Positions 1-9,859 are shown, counted from the stretch's first letter. The stretch is 64,000 nt of DNA from BOG-1112 sp964611335 (GCA_964611335.1 CAZSXR010000001.1:248001-312000); one strand, 5' to 3'. Notes: generated from the sequence alone by a model not told the origin. Numbers and translations: made by a program.

Positions 1-28
1 CTCACAGCTATAAAATATAGGATTTAAA

Positions 29-706
29 ATGAAAAATCTAAAAAATCTGCTAGGCATTTTCTTTGTGCTCTTATGTTCCCAAAGAGTGCATGCGAATAAA
101 TCTGAAAACGTAAAGTTGGAAATCACAGAAGAAAAAGAAGACATTTATCAAATCAAAACGACTTTGAAAATGAACGCACCCGAACAATTGCTATGGAAAA
201 TCATTACAGAATACGAAAAAACACCTGAATTTGTACACTCTGTCAAATACAGTAAAGTCAATCAGCGAGAGAAGAATCGTGTTTTTTTGGAAATGCGCTG
301 TGAAGGTGGTTTTATTTTATCAATTAAAGTTCTCTTGCTCCTCGATATGCAAGAAAACGCTTTGCAGAAAAAAATCGACTTCGTCGATAGATCTGACGAT
401 AAATTCTATATCTTTGAAGGTTACTGGCAGGTCTTAACAGAAGGGGATAAGGGTCTTGTTCAGCTCCATTTGAAAACAAAACCCAAATCGACCTACTGGG
501 GATTAACAAGACGTATCATTGAATATTCTCTGACAAATCTGTTCGTAGATATAGAAAAGAGAGCGAAGGCTTTGATGGAAGAGGAAGCGAAATCGAGAGT
601 TTCTACCTTCGTTCCTACATCATCTACAACAACCGCAACGGAAACGGACACGCGAACGGTCACATCTACGGAAACAAAGACGGAAAGCGTTCAAAAATCT
701 AAATAG
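29..706 (+). CDS. Secreted SRPBCC/START-like protein
   Basis: A 225-residue protein with a signal peptide (about residues 1-22, ending VHA before Asn). Residues about 30-185 resemble the SRPBCC (polyketide cyclase/START) fold, with an early stretch APEQLLWKIITEYEKTPEFV typical of such proteins and alternating beta-type segments. This fold binds hydrophobic ligands; no ligand can be inferred here. The last 40 residues are a Ser/Thr/Glu-rich low-complexity tail, probably unstructured. Its 3' end overlaps the convergent hemJ gene by 8 bp. The start is the ATG at 29, with a weak AGGAT upstream. Likely periplasmic. Family assignment is by pattern only. Confidence 0.6.
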   Translation: MKNLKNLLGIFFVLLCSQRVHANKSENVKLEITEEKEDIYQIKTTLKMNAPEQLLWKIITEYEKTPEFVHSVKYSKVNQREKNRVFLEMRCEGGFILSIKVLLLLDMQENALQKKIDFVDRSDDKFYIFEGYWQVLTEGDKGLVQLHLKTKPKSTYWGLTRRIIEYSLTNLFVDIEKRAKALMEEEAKSRVSTFVPTSSTTTATETDTRTVTSTETKTESVQKSK

Positions 707-1136
707 GTCTGAATACAACCAATCCCACGATGAGTATCATTAGCAAAGTAGGAACTTCGTTTAAAAAACGGAGTTGCTTGCTACTCAAAGATAGCACTTC
801 CTTATTTTTTAATTTGCGATGCAAACGACCTGAAAAAATAGTGACAACAGTAAGAAAGACTACAAACAATAGTTTTGTATGCATCCATCCTTGTTTCATA
901 AGCAGAGGGTTCTGACTGATCATGCCCAAACCTGCAATCCATGCTATTCCCATAGCAGGATGTGTAATATAACGTAGGAGTCTTCGTTCCATAATGGAGA
1001 GCATACTATGATTATCTTCGCTCTTTGTTCCCCAATCCACATGGTAGATAAACAAACGCAGAAGGTAAAGTATGCCTGCCATCCAACTGATGACCGCAAC
1101 AATGTGAAGTGTTTTTAGTGAAAGATACAAATTCAT
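699..1136 (-). CDS. hemJ: HemJ-type protoporphyrinogen IX oxidase
   Basis: A 145-residue integral membrane protein with four predicted helices. It has the HemJ (UPF0093) hallmarks: a His at residue 11 in the first helix (TLHIVAVISWMAG), a Lys at 88 in HTKLLFVVFL, and the near-C-terminal RFLNEVPT motif. HemJ oxidises protoporphyrinogen IX to protoporphyrin IX in haem synthesis and stands in for HemG or HemY. The gene starts 2 bp after the leuS stop on the same strand, so it may be transcribed from the leuS promoter. Length is normal for the family. Confidence 0.82.
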   Translation of the reverse strand: MNLYLSLKTLHIVAVISWMAGILYLLRLFIYHVDWGTKSEDNHSMLSIMERRLLRYITHPAMGIAWIAGLGMISQNPLLMKQGWMHTKLLFVVFLTVVTIFSGRLHRKLKNKEVLSLSSKQLRFLNEVPTLLMILIVGLVVFRPI

Positions 1137-1138
1137 AT

Positions 1139-3595
1139 TTACTCCTCTACAACAAAGTTGACGACACGACCAGGAACTACAATTTCTTTCTTAATTTTTT
1201 TCCCATTCAAATGACGCTGAACAAAATCTTGAGTTTTTGCCAGTTCTAAAACTTTTTCATTCGTAGTATCTTTTGCAAGTGTAATAGTTCCACGCATTTT
1301 CCCATTGATCATCACAGAAAGCGTACACATGTCTTCGACAACCAGTTTGGGATCGAATGTTGGCCATTTTGCTTTGCTAAGAGAATTTTTGTTTCCTAAA
1401 ATTTCCCACATCTCTTCGCAAATATGAGGAGCATAGGGGGCAAGTAGGATTACAAAATTTTCTGCTTGTTTACGTGTAAGACCTTTTTCTTTGTAGACAG
1501 TATTTGTGAATTCCATCATTGCTGAAATCGCAGTGTTGAAACGAAATTGATCCGTATCCTCACCAACTTTTTTTATAGTCTTTGCAAGAGCCACTTCTAC
1601 GATTTCAGAAGCTTCTTTGAGATTCGCTGTTCCAGCAAGATTTCCGTTGTCGTCTACTATCAAACGCCAGACTCTTTTGAGAAAGCGGTTTACACCTGAG
1701 ATTCCCTGAGTTTGCCAAGGTTTTACACTCTCAATAGGACCCATAAACATCTCGTAAAGACGCAAAGAGTCTGCACCCCACTCTTGAATCACAGAGGTTG
1801 GATTCACAACGTTTCCACGGCTCTTTGACATCTTCTCACCGTTTTCACCCAGTATCATTCCCTGATGAACGAGTTTCTTAAACGGTTCTTTATGAGAAAC
1901 CAAACCGAGATCAAATAATACTTTATGCCAGAAGCGTGCATATAGAAGGTGAAGGTTTGCATGTTCAACCCCTCCAATATAAAGATCTACAGGCATCCAA
2001 TAATTTTCTTTGCTTTTTGCCCAGGCTTCGTGATCGTTTTTAGGATCGAGATAGCGAAGGTAATACCAACAGGAACCTGCCCATTGAGGCATAATGTTGG
2101 TTTCTCTCTCGAGTTTTTTTCCATTGTAATCGATTGTTTTCCAACCTTTAACACGATCCAAAGGAGTTTCCAATGTTCCTGAAGGTTTGAAATCTTCCAT
2201 TTCTGGAAGAAACACAGGTAAGTCTTCTTCACTTATAGGAACAATATTTCCTTCTTTGTCATGTGCAACAGGAAAGGGTTCTCCCCAGTAACGTTGACGT
2301 GAGAAGATCCAGTCACGAAGACGATAGGTTGTCCCCGTTTTGCCGAGCCCCTTCTCTTCCAACCATTGACCCATGCGTGTACACGCGTCAGAAGGTGAAA
2401 GTCCGTTTAAGAAATCAGAATTTACAATTACACCATTTTTACTATTTGTATAAGCAGCTTTCTGAACACCTTCGTCGTCCTTACCACTCGAAACAACTTG
2501 GAGAATAGGTAGTTTATATTTTGTAGCAAATTCATGATCTCGCTCATCATGACCAGGAACACCCATCACAGCACCTGTTCCATATCCTGCAAGCACATAG
2601 TCCGCTATGTAAATCGGGATTTTATGTCCTGTAACGGGATGCAAAGCATATGCGCCTGTGAATTGCCCTGTCTTTTCTAAAGAAAGACCTGTACGCTCAA
2701 GATCACTTTTTTGAGAAGCTTTTTTTACATAATCGTCTACAGCTTTTTTATATTCTTTGCTTGTGATCTCTTCAGTAAGAGGATGTTCCGGAGCAAGTAC
2801 GCAAAAACTAACGCCGAAAAGAGTGTCATGACGAGTTGTAAACACTTTTATATTTTTATGAGAATGATTTTCGATTTTGAAATCGATGTAGCAACCAGTG
2901 CTTTTACCAATCCAGTTGCGTTGCATTTCCTTGGTAGATTCAGGCCAATCCAAAGCGTCCAAATCTTCGAGAAGTCTGTCTGCATACTCTGTAATTTTTA
3001 AAACCCACTGACGGATTTTTCTCTTCTCAACAGGAAAACCACCTACTTCGGAAAGTCCGTTCACAACTTCTTCATCCGCAAGAACAGTTCCCAGTTGTGG
3101 ACACCAATTCACAGCTTCGTCAGAAATATAAGCAAGACCCTTCTTGTAAAGTTTGAGAAAGATCCACTGTGTCCACTTGTAGTAATTTGGATCCGTTGTG
3201 TCGATTTCGCGATCCCAATCTATGGAAAAACCCATGCTGCGGATCTGTTTTCTATACACATTGATATTGCGTTCTGTGGTGATGCGAGGATGTGTGTTGG
3301 TCTTGATTGCATACTGTTCTGCAGGAAGTCCAAAAGCATCCCAACCCATAGGGTGCAACACATTAAAACCGTTTAATCTTTTGTAACGCGAAATCACATC
3401 ACTGGCGGTGTATCCTTCGACGTGTCCTACATGTAGGCCATCGCCGGAAGGGTAAGGAAACATATCGAGTACATAGTATTTTGGTTTTTGTGAGGTGTCT
3501 TCCGCGCGGAAACTTTTGTGTTGGAGCCAGTAGCTTTGCCACTTTTCCTCAATGGTTTTAAATTCGTAGCTTCCTTTTTCGGCCTGTGAACTCAC
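1139..3595 (-). CDS. leuS: Leucyl-tRNA synthetase
   Basis: A class I aminoacyl-tRNA synthetase of 818 residues that charges tRNA-Leu in the cytoplasm. The HIGH-type motif is HVGH at residues 55-58 and the KMSKS loop is at about 587-591. Between them lies the CP1 editing domain (about 220-410), with the segment GTGAVMGVPGHDERD conserved in LeuRS editing sites. The C-terminal anticodon-binding and tail domains are present, so the gene is full length. The start is a GTG preceded by a strong AAGGAGG. It leads hemJ on the same strand. Confidence 0.97.
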   Translation of the reverse strand: MSSQAEKGSYEFKTIEEKWQSYWLQHKSFRAEDTSQKPKYYVLDMFPYPSGDGLHVGHVEGYTASDVISRYKRLNGFNVLHPMGWDAFGLPAEQYAIKTNTHPRITTERNINVYRKQIRSMGFSIDWDREIDTTDPNYYKWTQWIFLKLYKKGLAYISDEAVNWCPQLGTVLADEEVVNGLSEVGGFPVEKRKIRQWVLKITEYADRLLEDLDALDWPESTKEMQRNWIGKSTGCYIDFKIENHSHKNIKVFTTRHDTLFGVSFCVLAPEHPLTEEITSKEYKKAVDDYVKKASQKSDLERTGLSLEKTGQFTGAYALHPVTGHKIPIYIADYVLAGYGTGAVMGVPGHDERDHEFATKYKLPILQVVSSGKDDEGVQKAAYTNSKNGVIVNSDFLNGLSPSDACTRMGQWLEEKGLGKTGTTYRLRDWIFSRQRYWGEPFPVAHDKEGNIVPISEEDLPVFLPEMEDFKPSGTLETPLDRVKGWKTIDYNGKKLERETNIMPQWAGSCWYYLRYLDPKNDHEAWAKSKENYWMPVDLYIGGVEHANLHLLYARFWHKVLFDLGLVSHKEPFKKLVHQGMILGENGEKMSKSRGNVVNPTSVIQEWGADSLRLYEMFMGPIESVKPWQTQGISGVNRFLKRVWRLIVDDNGNLAGTANLKEASEIVEVALAKTIKKVGEDTDQFRFNTAISAMMEFTNTVYKEKGLTRKQAENFVILLAPYAPHICEEMWEILGNKNSLSKAKWPTFDPKLVVEDMCTLSVMINGKMRGTITLAKDTTNEKVLELAKTQDFVQRHLNGKKIKKEIVVPGRVVNFVVEE

Positions 3596-3791
3596 GGAAT
3601 TCCTCCTTAGTTTTCGATGGGGGTCGTTCTGAAGTCTCCAATAAAGCTGAGATCTTAGAGGTGGTCAATGGCTTTTGCATAAATTTGAAGGCCTTTGCAC
3701 CTAATCCTTTATCAAGTTTCTCCCAAGACTACCGAAGCTAAGGAGCCCCTCTTTGTTCGGACATGGGGATAACAATGAAAGGAGACCTATC

Positions 3792-4565
3792 ATGAAAAAG
3801 AAATTACTTGTTACTCTGTTCTTCCTATGTCCTATTTCGTGTTCGGACCCTATGAAAGAATTTTACGATCAAATGAAACACTATGGTTATATTCCTTACA
3901 CGACACCGATGAGTGTGGCAGGAACAGGAACTTTGATTGGTGGTTCCCCTAAAGGGATGTCGATCATTGCAAATCCCGATACTTGCTTCCCCAATGTAAA
4001 TGGTGGAGACACCCCTATTCGTTTTCGAGATGATACTGTTCTACCTTCGACGCAGATGCACTTCTTTATCGATTCCAAAACACAAGCAAGTTTTTTGAAA
4101 GCTCTTTCCGCAGGCGCTCCCTCGGTCACTGTAGGTATACATATATCTCATGTTTCTACTATGGAGTTGAATTTTCAAGGAGTTCATATTGAATACTTTG
4201 ATTCTGTCAAACTTGTAAATTTTTATCGCAATTACATTTCGCAAGAATGCAAAGACTATTTGGATAGAGTTGGCTTTATTATTCAAGCGATTGTTGCTGA
4301 TCAAATGCAATTTACTCTTTACAAGAGTGATGGTGGACAAATTCAATTAAGTGTCGACAATATCAATCAGTATTTAAATTTTTCAGAAAACACTCAATGG
4401 GAAATTGATTCAAAAGCAAGTCTCATTATCAAAACTCCCAAATATGTAGGCTACCAACTCGGTGAACTTCGTTCACAAGATCAAGGTATAGGCTTGCGTC
4501 GATCGCGACAGGTCATTTTGAATAACTGGGTGTGGGAAAATATAGGGATTTTCAAAGATAACTGA
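3792..4565 (+). CDS. Putative lipoprotein, function unknown
   Basis: The start is placed at the ATG at 3792, preceded by AAAGGAG; an upstream in-frame start at 3753 has no ribosome-binding site and would put charged residues ahead of the signal peptide. The 257-residue product begins MKKKLLVTLFFLCPISC, a short lipoprotein signal with the acylated Cys probably at residue 17. The rest is a mature domain with Gly-rich and beta-type stretches and no motif I recognise. It stands alone between leuS and another small lipoprotein. Probably anchored in the outer or inner membrane. Confidence 0.6.
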   Translation: MKKKLLVTLFFLCPISCSDPMKEFYDQMKHYGYIPYTTPMSVAGTGTLIGGSPKGMSIIANPDTCFPNVNGGDTPIRFRDDTVLPSTQMHFFIDSKTQASFLKALSAGAPSVTVGIHISHVSTMELNFQGVHIEYFDSVKLVNFYRNYISQECKDYLDRVGFIIQAIVADQMQFTLYKSDGGQIQLSVDNINQYLNFSENTQWEIDSKASLIIKTPKYVGYQLGELRSQDQGIGLRRSRQVILNNWVWENIGIFKDN

Positions 4566-4669
4566 GAGAGAATCTCCTTTTGATTTAAGAATTCATGATA
4601 CAATTTAAACGAGTTCAGAAAACCCGTCATTCCCAAATTTTGTGGAATATATGAAGGGATTCACTTGCT

Positions 4670-5101
4670 ATGAACATCGTTTATACTCTGATTATTCTTC
4701 TTATGTGCTCCTGTCAGACAATTAAGAAAAAAAATAAAAAAGAAAATACGGAAGAAAAGTTTCAGAAAGTTGATGTCAATACTCTTTTTGTAGATTTGAA
4801 AGCTGAAGATTATAAAAATGGGGCATACAGTGGAGTTAGACTGAGTCCTGAATTAGATGAGAATGCAGATTTTATTCTTTACGAGATTTGCAGTTTAGAA
4901 ATACCAAAAACTCCCTGCTTAAATGGAAAAATTGATGGTCTGATGCCTGAGTTGATTTACAATGCTCCGCAAGGTGAAATAGAGATTTTTTTCAGAGCAT
5001 GTGTAAAGGAATCAAGAGCGATAAATAATTCTTGTGCTCCCAAAAAATCATTTACAATGAAACACGAAATTGAAAATTCTGCTCCATTGTATTTGAAATA
5101 A
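4670..5101 (+). CDS. Small lipoprotein, function unknown
   Basis: A 143-residue product beginning MNIVYTLIILLMCSCQT, a lipoprotein signal peptide with the acylated Cys at about residue 15. A Lys-rich stretch follows, then a domain of about 110 residues with four further Cys that could form disulfides in the periplasm (EICSLEI, KTPCLNG, FRACVKE, NNSCAPK). I recognise no family. It is 40 bp upstream of fadE on the same strand and might be cotranscribed, although fadE has its own strong ribosome-binding site. Confidence 0.55.
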   Translation: MNIVYTLIILLMCSCQTIKKKNKKENTEEKFQKVDVNTLFVDLKAEDYKNGAYSGVRLSPELDENADFILYEICSLEIPKTPCLNGKIDGLMPELIYNAPQGEIEIFFRACVKESRAINNSCAPKKSFTMKHEIENSAPLYLK

Positions 5102-5140
5102 AGAATTAGAATTTTCTATAAAAGAATCTTAGGAGGTAGT

Positions 5141-7564
5141 ATGGAGTCGGTCTATGGGTTATTTTTAGGTTCCTTTCAAATCTTATGGATACTTCTCATA
5201 TCTGGTCTTGTTTTGTTTTTTGGATATACAGGAGCCCCCTTTTTTTTCTGGTCTCTGCTTTTAATTTTGAGCCTTGTAGGATTTCAGTCTCCTTTATGGT
5301 TAATTCTTACGTCGGTAGTATTGTCACTTTGCTTTCTTGTTAAATTCATACGTAGATTCTTTTCAGCATTCCTTATGAAACAGATGCGTGGGTTTGTTCC
5401 TAAAATTTCAGATACCGAAAAGGCTGCACTCGATGCGGGAAGCGTTTGGATTGAACGTAATTTTTTCAGTGGTGTTCCTAATTTTCGAAAACTTATGCAC
5501 AAAGCTTACCCCAAATTATCAGATGAAGAAAAAGAATATCTCGACGGCCCTGTAGAAAAATTATGTCAGATGGCAGATGATTGGAAAATTTGGCAAGAAA
5601 GAAAGATCCCCGATGAAATCTGGGATTATATGAAGAAAGAGAAATTTTTAGGGATCATTATTCCTAAAAAATATGGAGGACTTGAATTTTCCGCACATGC
5701 ACATTCCGAAATTATAATGAAATTGACGTCACGTTCGGTTCCTATTGCGATTTCAGTTATGGTTCCAAACTCTCTAGGTCCTGCAGAATTGCTCATACAT
5801 TATGGAACGGAAGAACAAAAAGATTACTACTTACCGAGACTTGCGAGAGGAGATGATATACCTTGTTTTGCTTTGACAGAACCAGGAGCTGGGAGTGATG
5901 CGGGTTCTTTACAGGCAGAAGGAGTTTTATTTAAGGCAGAAGATGGAAAACTCTATTTGAAACTTAACTGGAACAAAAGATGGATTACACTCGCAGGCTC
6001 TGCAACAGTTCTCGGTCTTGCTTTTCGCTTGAAAGATCCTGAGAAAATTTTAGGGCAGGGTGAAGATGTAGGAATTACTTGTGCTCTCATTCCTACAGAT
6101 ACAAAGGGGGTTGTTAATGATAGACGACATGATCCCATGGGTATTCCTTTCTTGAACTGCCCCACCCAAGGTCACGATGTAATAGTTCTTGCAGATAAAT
6201 CCATTATCGGAGGTCTTTCTAATGCTGGAAATGGTTGGAAGATGCTGATGGAATGTCTCGCAGCGGGAAGAGGGATTTCCCTTCCTGCGCAATCTGTAGC
6301 AGGTGCAAAAATTGCATGTCGTACGGTCGGAGCACATGCTGCTGTGCGTAAGCAGTTTGGAATTTCTATAGGTAATTTTGAAGGTGTTGCAGAATCTCTC
6401 GGTCGAGTTGCAGGTCTTACATATACTATAGATGCTCTCAGAACTTTAACTACAAGCGCCTTGAATCAAGGTGTCAAACCCGCAGTCATAACAGCGATTA
6501 CAAAATACTATGCGACTGAATTGGGTCGTAAAGCAATTATGGATGGAATGGATGTTCTCGGTGGAGCAGGCTTATCACGAGGCCCCCGTAATGTGCTTTC
6601 CAACCATTATATATCTGCTCCAGTTGCGATCACAGTAGAAGGAGCTAATATACTGACTCGCACACTGATTGTTTTCGGTCAGGGATTGTTTAGAGCACAT
6701 CCTTATGCCTATACACTGATTCGTTCGTTGGAAAGTGCGGATGTCAAACATTTTGATCGCGCGCTGTGGGGACACATGGGACATGTTATTCAAAACAGTT
6801 TCCGTGCGCCTATGTTGAGTTTGACAAGAGGACGTTTGTATCGCAAGTGTCCTAAACAGAATCGACGTTATTTCCAAAAACTTGCTTGGGCATCTTCCTC
6901 CTTTGCGTTGACAACCAACCTAGCGATGATTTTGTTAGGGCCTTCTTTGAAATTTAAAGAATCCCTTTCAGGTCGTTTCGCAGATATTTTAGCATGGAAC
7001 TATATTGGTTTTGCTGTGCTCTATCGTTATGAGGCTCAAGGTCATCATCCTGAAGATAAGGCTCTGATGGATTGGTCTATGAAATATGTGTTTTTCCAGC
7101 TTGAAAGAGCTTTTGATGGCATTTATGAGAATTTGAAATTTCCAGGACTCGCCTGGTTTTTCAGAAGTATCATTGGAACATGGTCTCGTATTAACCGCTT
7201 TGATAGAGAAGCTTCCGACGAATTGAATTTCAAAGCAGCAAGTATACTCTTGCATTCCAGTGAAGCGCGTAATCGACTCACGGATGGAATCTTTATCCCA
7301 CGGGATAAAAAAGATGCTCTTGGTCGTATTGAATTCGCATTAAAGATGGCAGAGATTGAGAGTAAAATTGAGCGCAAAATAAGAGATGCCGTCAAAGAAA
7401 AAAAATTACCGAAAGGAAAAGTTGAAAATGTGTCTGCAAAAGCTTGTGAATTGGGAATTATCACTAAAGAAGAACTCAAAGACTTGAAACTTGCGCAAGA
7501 AGCGCGTTGGGAAGCTATACAGGTTGATGATTTTAGTGAAGCAGAATATTTTAGAAGAACTTAA
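5141..7564 (+). CDS. fadE: Acyl-CoA dehydrogenase, FadE type
   Basis: An 807-residue protein matching the long FadE-type acyl-CoA dehydrogenases (E. coli FadE is about 814 residues). These carry out the first, FAD-dependent step of fatty acid beta-oxidation. Residues about 5-70 contain two to three membrane helices. The catalytic core has the ACAD signatures CFALTEPGAGSDAGSLQ and AVRKQFGISIGNFEGV, and the C-terminal extension typical of FadE follows. The start ATG has a TAGGAGG site. The stop is 2 bp from the stop of the convergent BolA gene, so there is no room for a separate terminator. Confidence 0.92.
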   Translation: MESVYGLFLGSFQILWILLISGLVLFFGYTGAPFFFWSLLLILSLVGFQSPLWLILTSVVLSLCFLVKFIRRFFSAFLMKQMRGFVPKISDTEKAALDAGSVWIERNFFSGVPNFRKLMHKAYPKLSDEEKEYLDGPVEKLCQMADDWKIWQERKIPDEIWDYMKKEKFLGIIIPKKYGGLEFSAHAHSEIIMKLTSRSVPIAISVMVPNSLGPAELLIHYGTEEQKDYYLPRLARGDDIPCFALTEPGAGSDAGSLQAEGVLFKAEDGKLYLKLNWNKRWITLAGSATVLGLAFRLKDPEKILGQGEDVGITCALIPTDTKGVVNDRRHDPMGIPFLNCPTQGHDVIVLADKSIIGGLSNAGNGWKMLMECLAAGRGISLPAQSVAGAKIACRTVGAHAAVRKQFGISIGNFEGVAESLGRVAGLTYTIDALRTLTTSALNQGVKPAVITAITKYYATELGRKAIMDGMDVLGGAGLSRGPRNVLSNHYISAPVAITVEGANILTRTLIVFGQGLFRAHPYAYTLIRSLESADVKHFDRALWGHMGHVIQNSFRAPMLSLTRGRLYRKCPKQNRRYFQKLAWASSSFALTTNLAMILLGPSLKFKESLSGRFADILAWNYIGFAVLYRYEAQGHHPEDKALMDWSMKYVFFQLERAFDGIYENLKFPGLAWFFRSIIGTWSRINRFDREASDELNFKAASILLHSSEARNRLTDGIFIPRDKKDALGRIEFALKMAEIESKIERKIRDAVKEKKLPKGKVENVSAKACELGIITKEELKDLKLAQEARWEAIQVDDFSEAEYFRRT

Positions 7565-7566
7565 AT

Positions 7567-7794
7567 TCAAAGAGATGATGTGTGTAATTTGAGCGCATGG
7601 ATCTCTTCTTTCATCCATTCTCCAAGGCAACGGTAGACCATTTGGTGTTGTTCTACTAAAGATTTTCCGTTGAAGGCTGAACTCTCAATATGCACATCCC
7701 AGTGGTCTCCTCCACCCGTAAGATCGTAAACTTTAATCTTGGCATCGGGAAAATTCTGTTCTAGTTTCATTCGAATCTCTAATTCGCTGATCAT
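7567..7794 (-). CDS. BolA/IbaG family protein
   Basis: A 75-residue protein, the usual BolA length. It has the GGGDHWDVHIES segment and the helix with FNGKSLVEQHQMVYRCLGEW. His31, His50 and Cys56 could serve as iron-sulfur ligands in complexes with monothiol glutaredoxins, as known for the BolA family. BolA/IbaG proteins act in iron-sulfur cluster trafficking and envelope stress responses. An AAGGATAC site precedes the ATG. It is divergent from rdgB, with only 43 bp between the two start codons, so the promoters must overlap. Confidence 0.88.
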   Translation of the reverse strand: MISELEIRMKLEQNFPDAKIKVYDLTGGGDHWDVHIESSAFNGKSLVEQHQMVYRCLGEWMKEEIHALKLHTSSL

Positions 7795-7837
7795 AAAGTA
7801 TCCTTATAGAAGAATTATTTTCCAGAGAGTTCCTAGA

Positions 7838-8428
7838 ATGAAAACCTTGTATTTTGCAAGTGAAAATCGTGGGAAAACCCAAGAAGTGCAGAGTCTGTTT
7901 AAAGGATTTGCTCTAGTCCGAGATCTTAAAGACGTAGGGATCCCTGTTACTTGGGAGGAAACGGGTCTGACTTTCCTTGAAAACGCTCAGATCAAGGCAA
8001 GGGCTGTGAGCGAACGTATAGAAGGAGATGTTTTCGCGGATGATTCAGGCCTATGTGTTCAAGCTCTGAACGGAGCCCCAGGTGTTTACTCCGCGCGTTG
8101 GGCGGGGCTTGGCTGTGATGATAAGGCTAACAATGAAAAGTTGCTTCGAGAACTTTCAAAGATTCCCAACGCTTCACGGCAAGCAAAATTTGTATGCTCT
8201 ATTGTTTATATAAATCATAAAAAAGAAGAATTTTTCTTTGAAGCTCAGATGAGTGGGCGCATTTTAAAGGATATGCGTGGAACACAGGGATTTGGTTATG
8301 ACCCCCTATTTGTTCCCGATGCATTCGATAAAAGCTTAGCAGAAATGAGTTTGGAAGAAAAAAATAAGATCAGTCACCGATTCAAAGCCCTATCAGAATT
8401 TCGCAATTTCTTAGAGAGGACTGCATAA
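7838..8428 (+). CDS. rdgB: RdgB/HAM1 non-canonical purine NTP pyrophosphatase
   Basis: The start is set at the ATG at 7838, giving 196 residues, the family norm; the longer open frame from 7739 runs back into the divergent BolA gene. The protein hydrolyses dITP and XTP to monophosphates and so keeps deaminated purines out of DNA. Family motifs visible are SENRGKTQEV (8-17), EETGLTFLENAQIKA (about 40-54), the metal-binding DDSGL at 68-72, GFGYDPLF and SHRFKAL. Cytoplasmic. Confidence 0.95.
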   Translation: MKTLYFASENRGKTQEVQSLFKGFALVRDLKDVGIPVTWEETGLTFLENAQIKARAVSERIEGDVFADDSGLCVQALNGAPGVYSARWAGLGCDDKANNEKLLRELSKIPNASRQAKFVCSIVYINHKKEEFFFEAQMSGRILKDMRGTQGFGYDPLFVPDAFDKSLAEMSLEEKNKISHRFKALSEFRNFLERTA

Positions 8429-8499
8429 AAAATTTGTGAACCGATACGAATGACCTTATCATGAAGGAGTGGCTTTTACTAACAAGAAGGAGGGAGCAC

Positions 8500-9012
8500 A
8501 TGCGTTTCTCAATTATAAAAAGCTCAGCGTTATGCCTCGTCAGTTCACTTTTATTTTTTTCTTTTGGATGTACATCCACACCGAAAGGTGAAGTCTCGGA
8601 TGCAGTAGAAGCTGATGCGGGTGATGTTCCTGATGACGAAGCCGATGCGGTAGATCAAGGTGAAGGTGGCAATAATGAGCTTTCACAAGACGATACTCAA
8701 TCTAACGAACAACAGCAGGCGCTTGAAAATAATGCTGAAACAGCAGCTCCTGCAGAAACAACGCCTGCACCTGCGCCTGCACCTGTTGCCAAAGAAGATA
8801 GAGTTGTTCGTTATGTAATGACAGATAACACTCCTGCTTATGAAAAAGCAGATGAAAAAAGTAAGCAAGTTGCAACCTATCAAACAGGTGACAACCTAGT
8901 TGTAAAGCTCATGGGTGATTGGGCTGAAATTACCGATAACTACTACATAAAAACATCTGCTCTTTCTGCAAAACTCATTCCTCGTAAAAAATTAAGTCAT
9001 GTGGAAAAATAA
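8500..9012 (+). CDS. Lipoprotein with C-terminal SH3-like domain
   Basis: The start at 8500 follows an excellent AAGGAGGGA site. The 170-residue product has a lipoprotein signal peptide (FFSFGC, acylated Cys 24), an acidic Asp/Glu/Ala-rich stretch (about 30-80) and an Ala/Pro linker (about 85-100). The C-terminal domain of about 60 residues resembles a bacterial SH3 domain (VVRYVMTDNTPAYEKADEKS and GDWAEITDNYYIKTSAL). Such domains often bind peptidoglycan or envelope proteins. It lies 24 bp upstream of the MlaE-like permease and is probably cotranscribed with it. Confidence 0.72.
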   Translation: MRFSIIKSSALCLVSSLLFFSFGCTSTPKGEVSDAVEADAGDVPDDEADAVDQGEGGNNELSQDDTQSNEQQQALENNAETAAPAETTPAPAPAPVAKEDRVVRYVMTDNTPAYEKADEKSKQVATYQTGDNLVVKLMGDWAEITDNYYIKTSALSAKLIPRKKLSHVEK

Positions 9013-9036
9013 TTTTAGTTAATAAGGAAACACTCT

Positions 9037-9822
9037 GTGTTCAATCGTTGGGTGACTCTTTTAGGTACGTTGGTTTCGGAGTTGTTTCTGGGTATCGAAA
9101 GGTACTTAAAATTTACCTATTCAGCTTTCCGTCAAATTTTAAGTCCTCGTGTTGATATGAAACTTCTCATTGCTCAAATGGAGTTTGTGGGTGTGAGAAG
9201 TTTCGGAATCATTGTGCTTGCCTCCATAATGGTGGGTGGAGTTTTCGGAATACAGTTTGGATATATATTCCGAACTTTCGGTGTGGAATCTCTGATCGGA
9301 GCCGCAGCAACCTTTGCTTTGTCCAAAGAACTTGCTCCCGTACTTGGTTCCTTTTTAGTAACAGGTCGAGCGGGTTCTGCAATGGCAGCTGAGATTGCAA
9401 ATATGAAAATCAATGAACAGCTCGACGCTATGAAAGTTATGGCAGTAAATCCAATTGGATATCTTGTAACTCCTCGTATTTTAGCCTCGATTATCATGGT
9501 TCCTTTGCTTGCAGGTTTTTTTATTCTGATTGGTGTTTTATCCGCTTATACGGTTGGTGTAATTCTTTTTGAAATCGATGTTGGGATTTTCTTAGACAAG
9601 ATCCGATGGATTAATAAGCCGCGTGATATCGTCGAAGGTTTAGAGAAAGCTGCAGTCTTTGGTGCCATTTACTCATCTATCTGCTGTTATAAAGGCTTTG
9701 AAGCAACAGGTGGAGCGCGAGGAGTGGGACGTGCGACAACAAACGCAGTTGTGATTTCTTTAGTGGTGATTCTTGTCAGTGACTATTTTTTAAGTTACAT
9801 GCAAATGCGTAGTATTTTCTAA
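9037..9822 (+). CDS. MlaE-type ABC transporter permease
   Basis: A 261-residue polytopic membrane protein of the MlaE/TRIC permease family. It shows the family core EIANMKINEQLDAMKVMAVN, NPIGYLVTPRILASIIMVPL and GRAGSAMAAE. MlaE partners an MlaF ATPase and an MCE-domain protein to move phospholipids between the two membranes. Neither partner gene is beside it here, so the permease is an orphan in this locus. The start is GTG with AAGGAA upstream. The preceding SH3 lipoprotein is a possible envelope partner, which is inference from proximity. Confidence 0.88.
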   Translation: MFNRWVTLLGTLVSELFLGIERYLKFTYSAFRQILSPRVDMKLLIAQMEFVGVRSFGIIVLASIMVGGVFGIQFGYIFRTFGVESLIGAAATFALSKELAPVLGSFLVTGRAGSAMAAEIANMKINEQLDAMKVMAVNPIGYLVTPRILASIIMVPLLAGFFILIGVLSAYTVGVILFEIDVGIFLDKIRWINKPRDIVEGLEKAAVFGAIYSSICCYKGFEATGGARGVGRATTNAVVISLVVILVSDYFLSYMQMRSIF

Positions 9823-9859
9823 ATGACCGAGCATGTTTGTCCGAAAATTGGTCGTAGGT

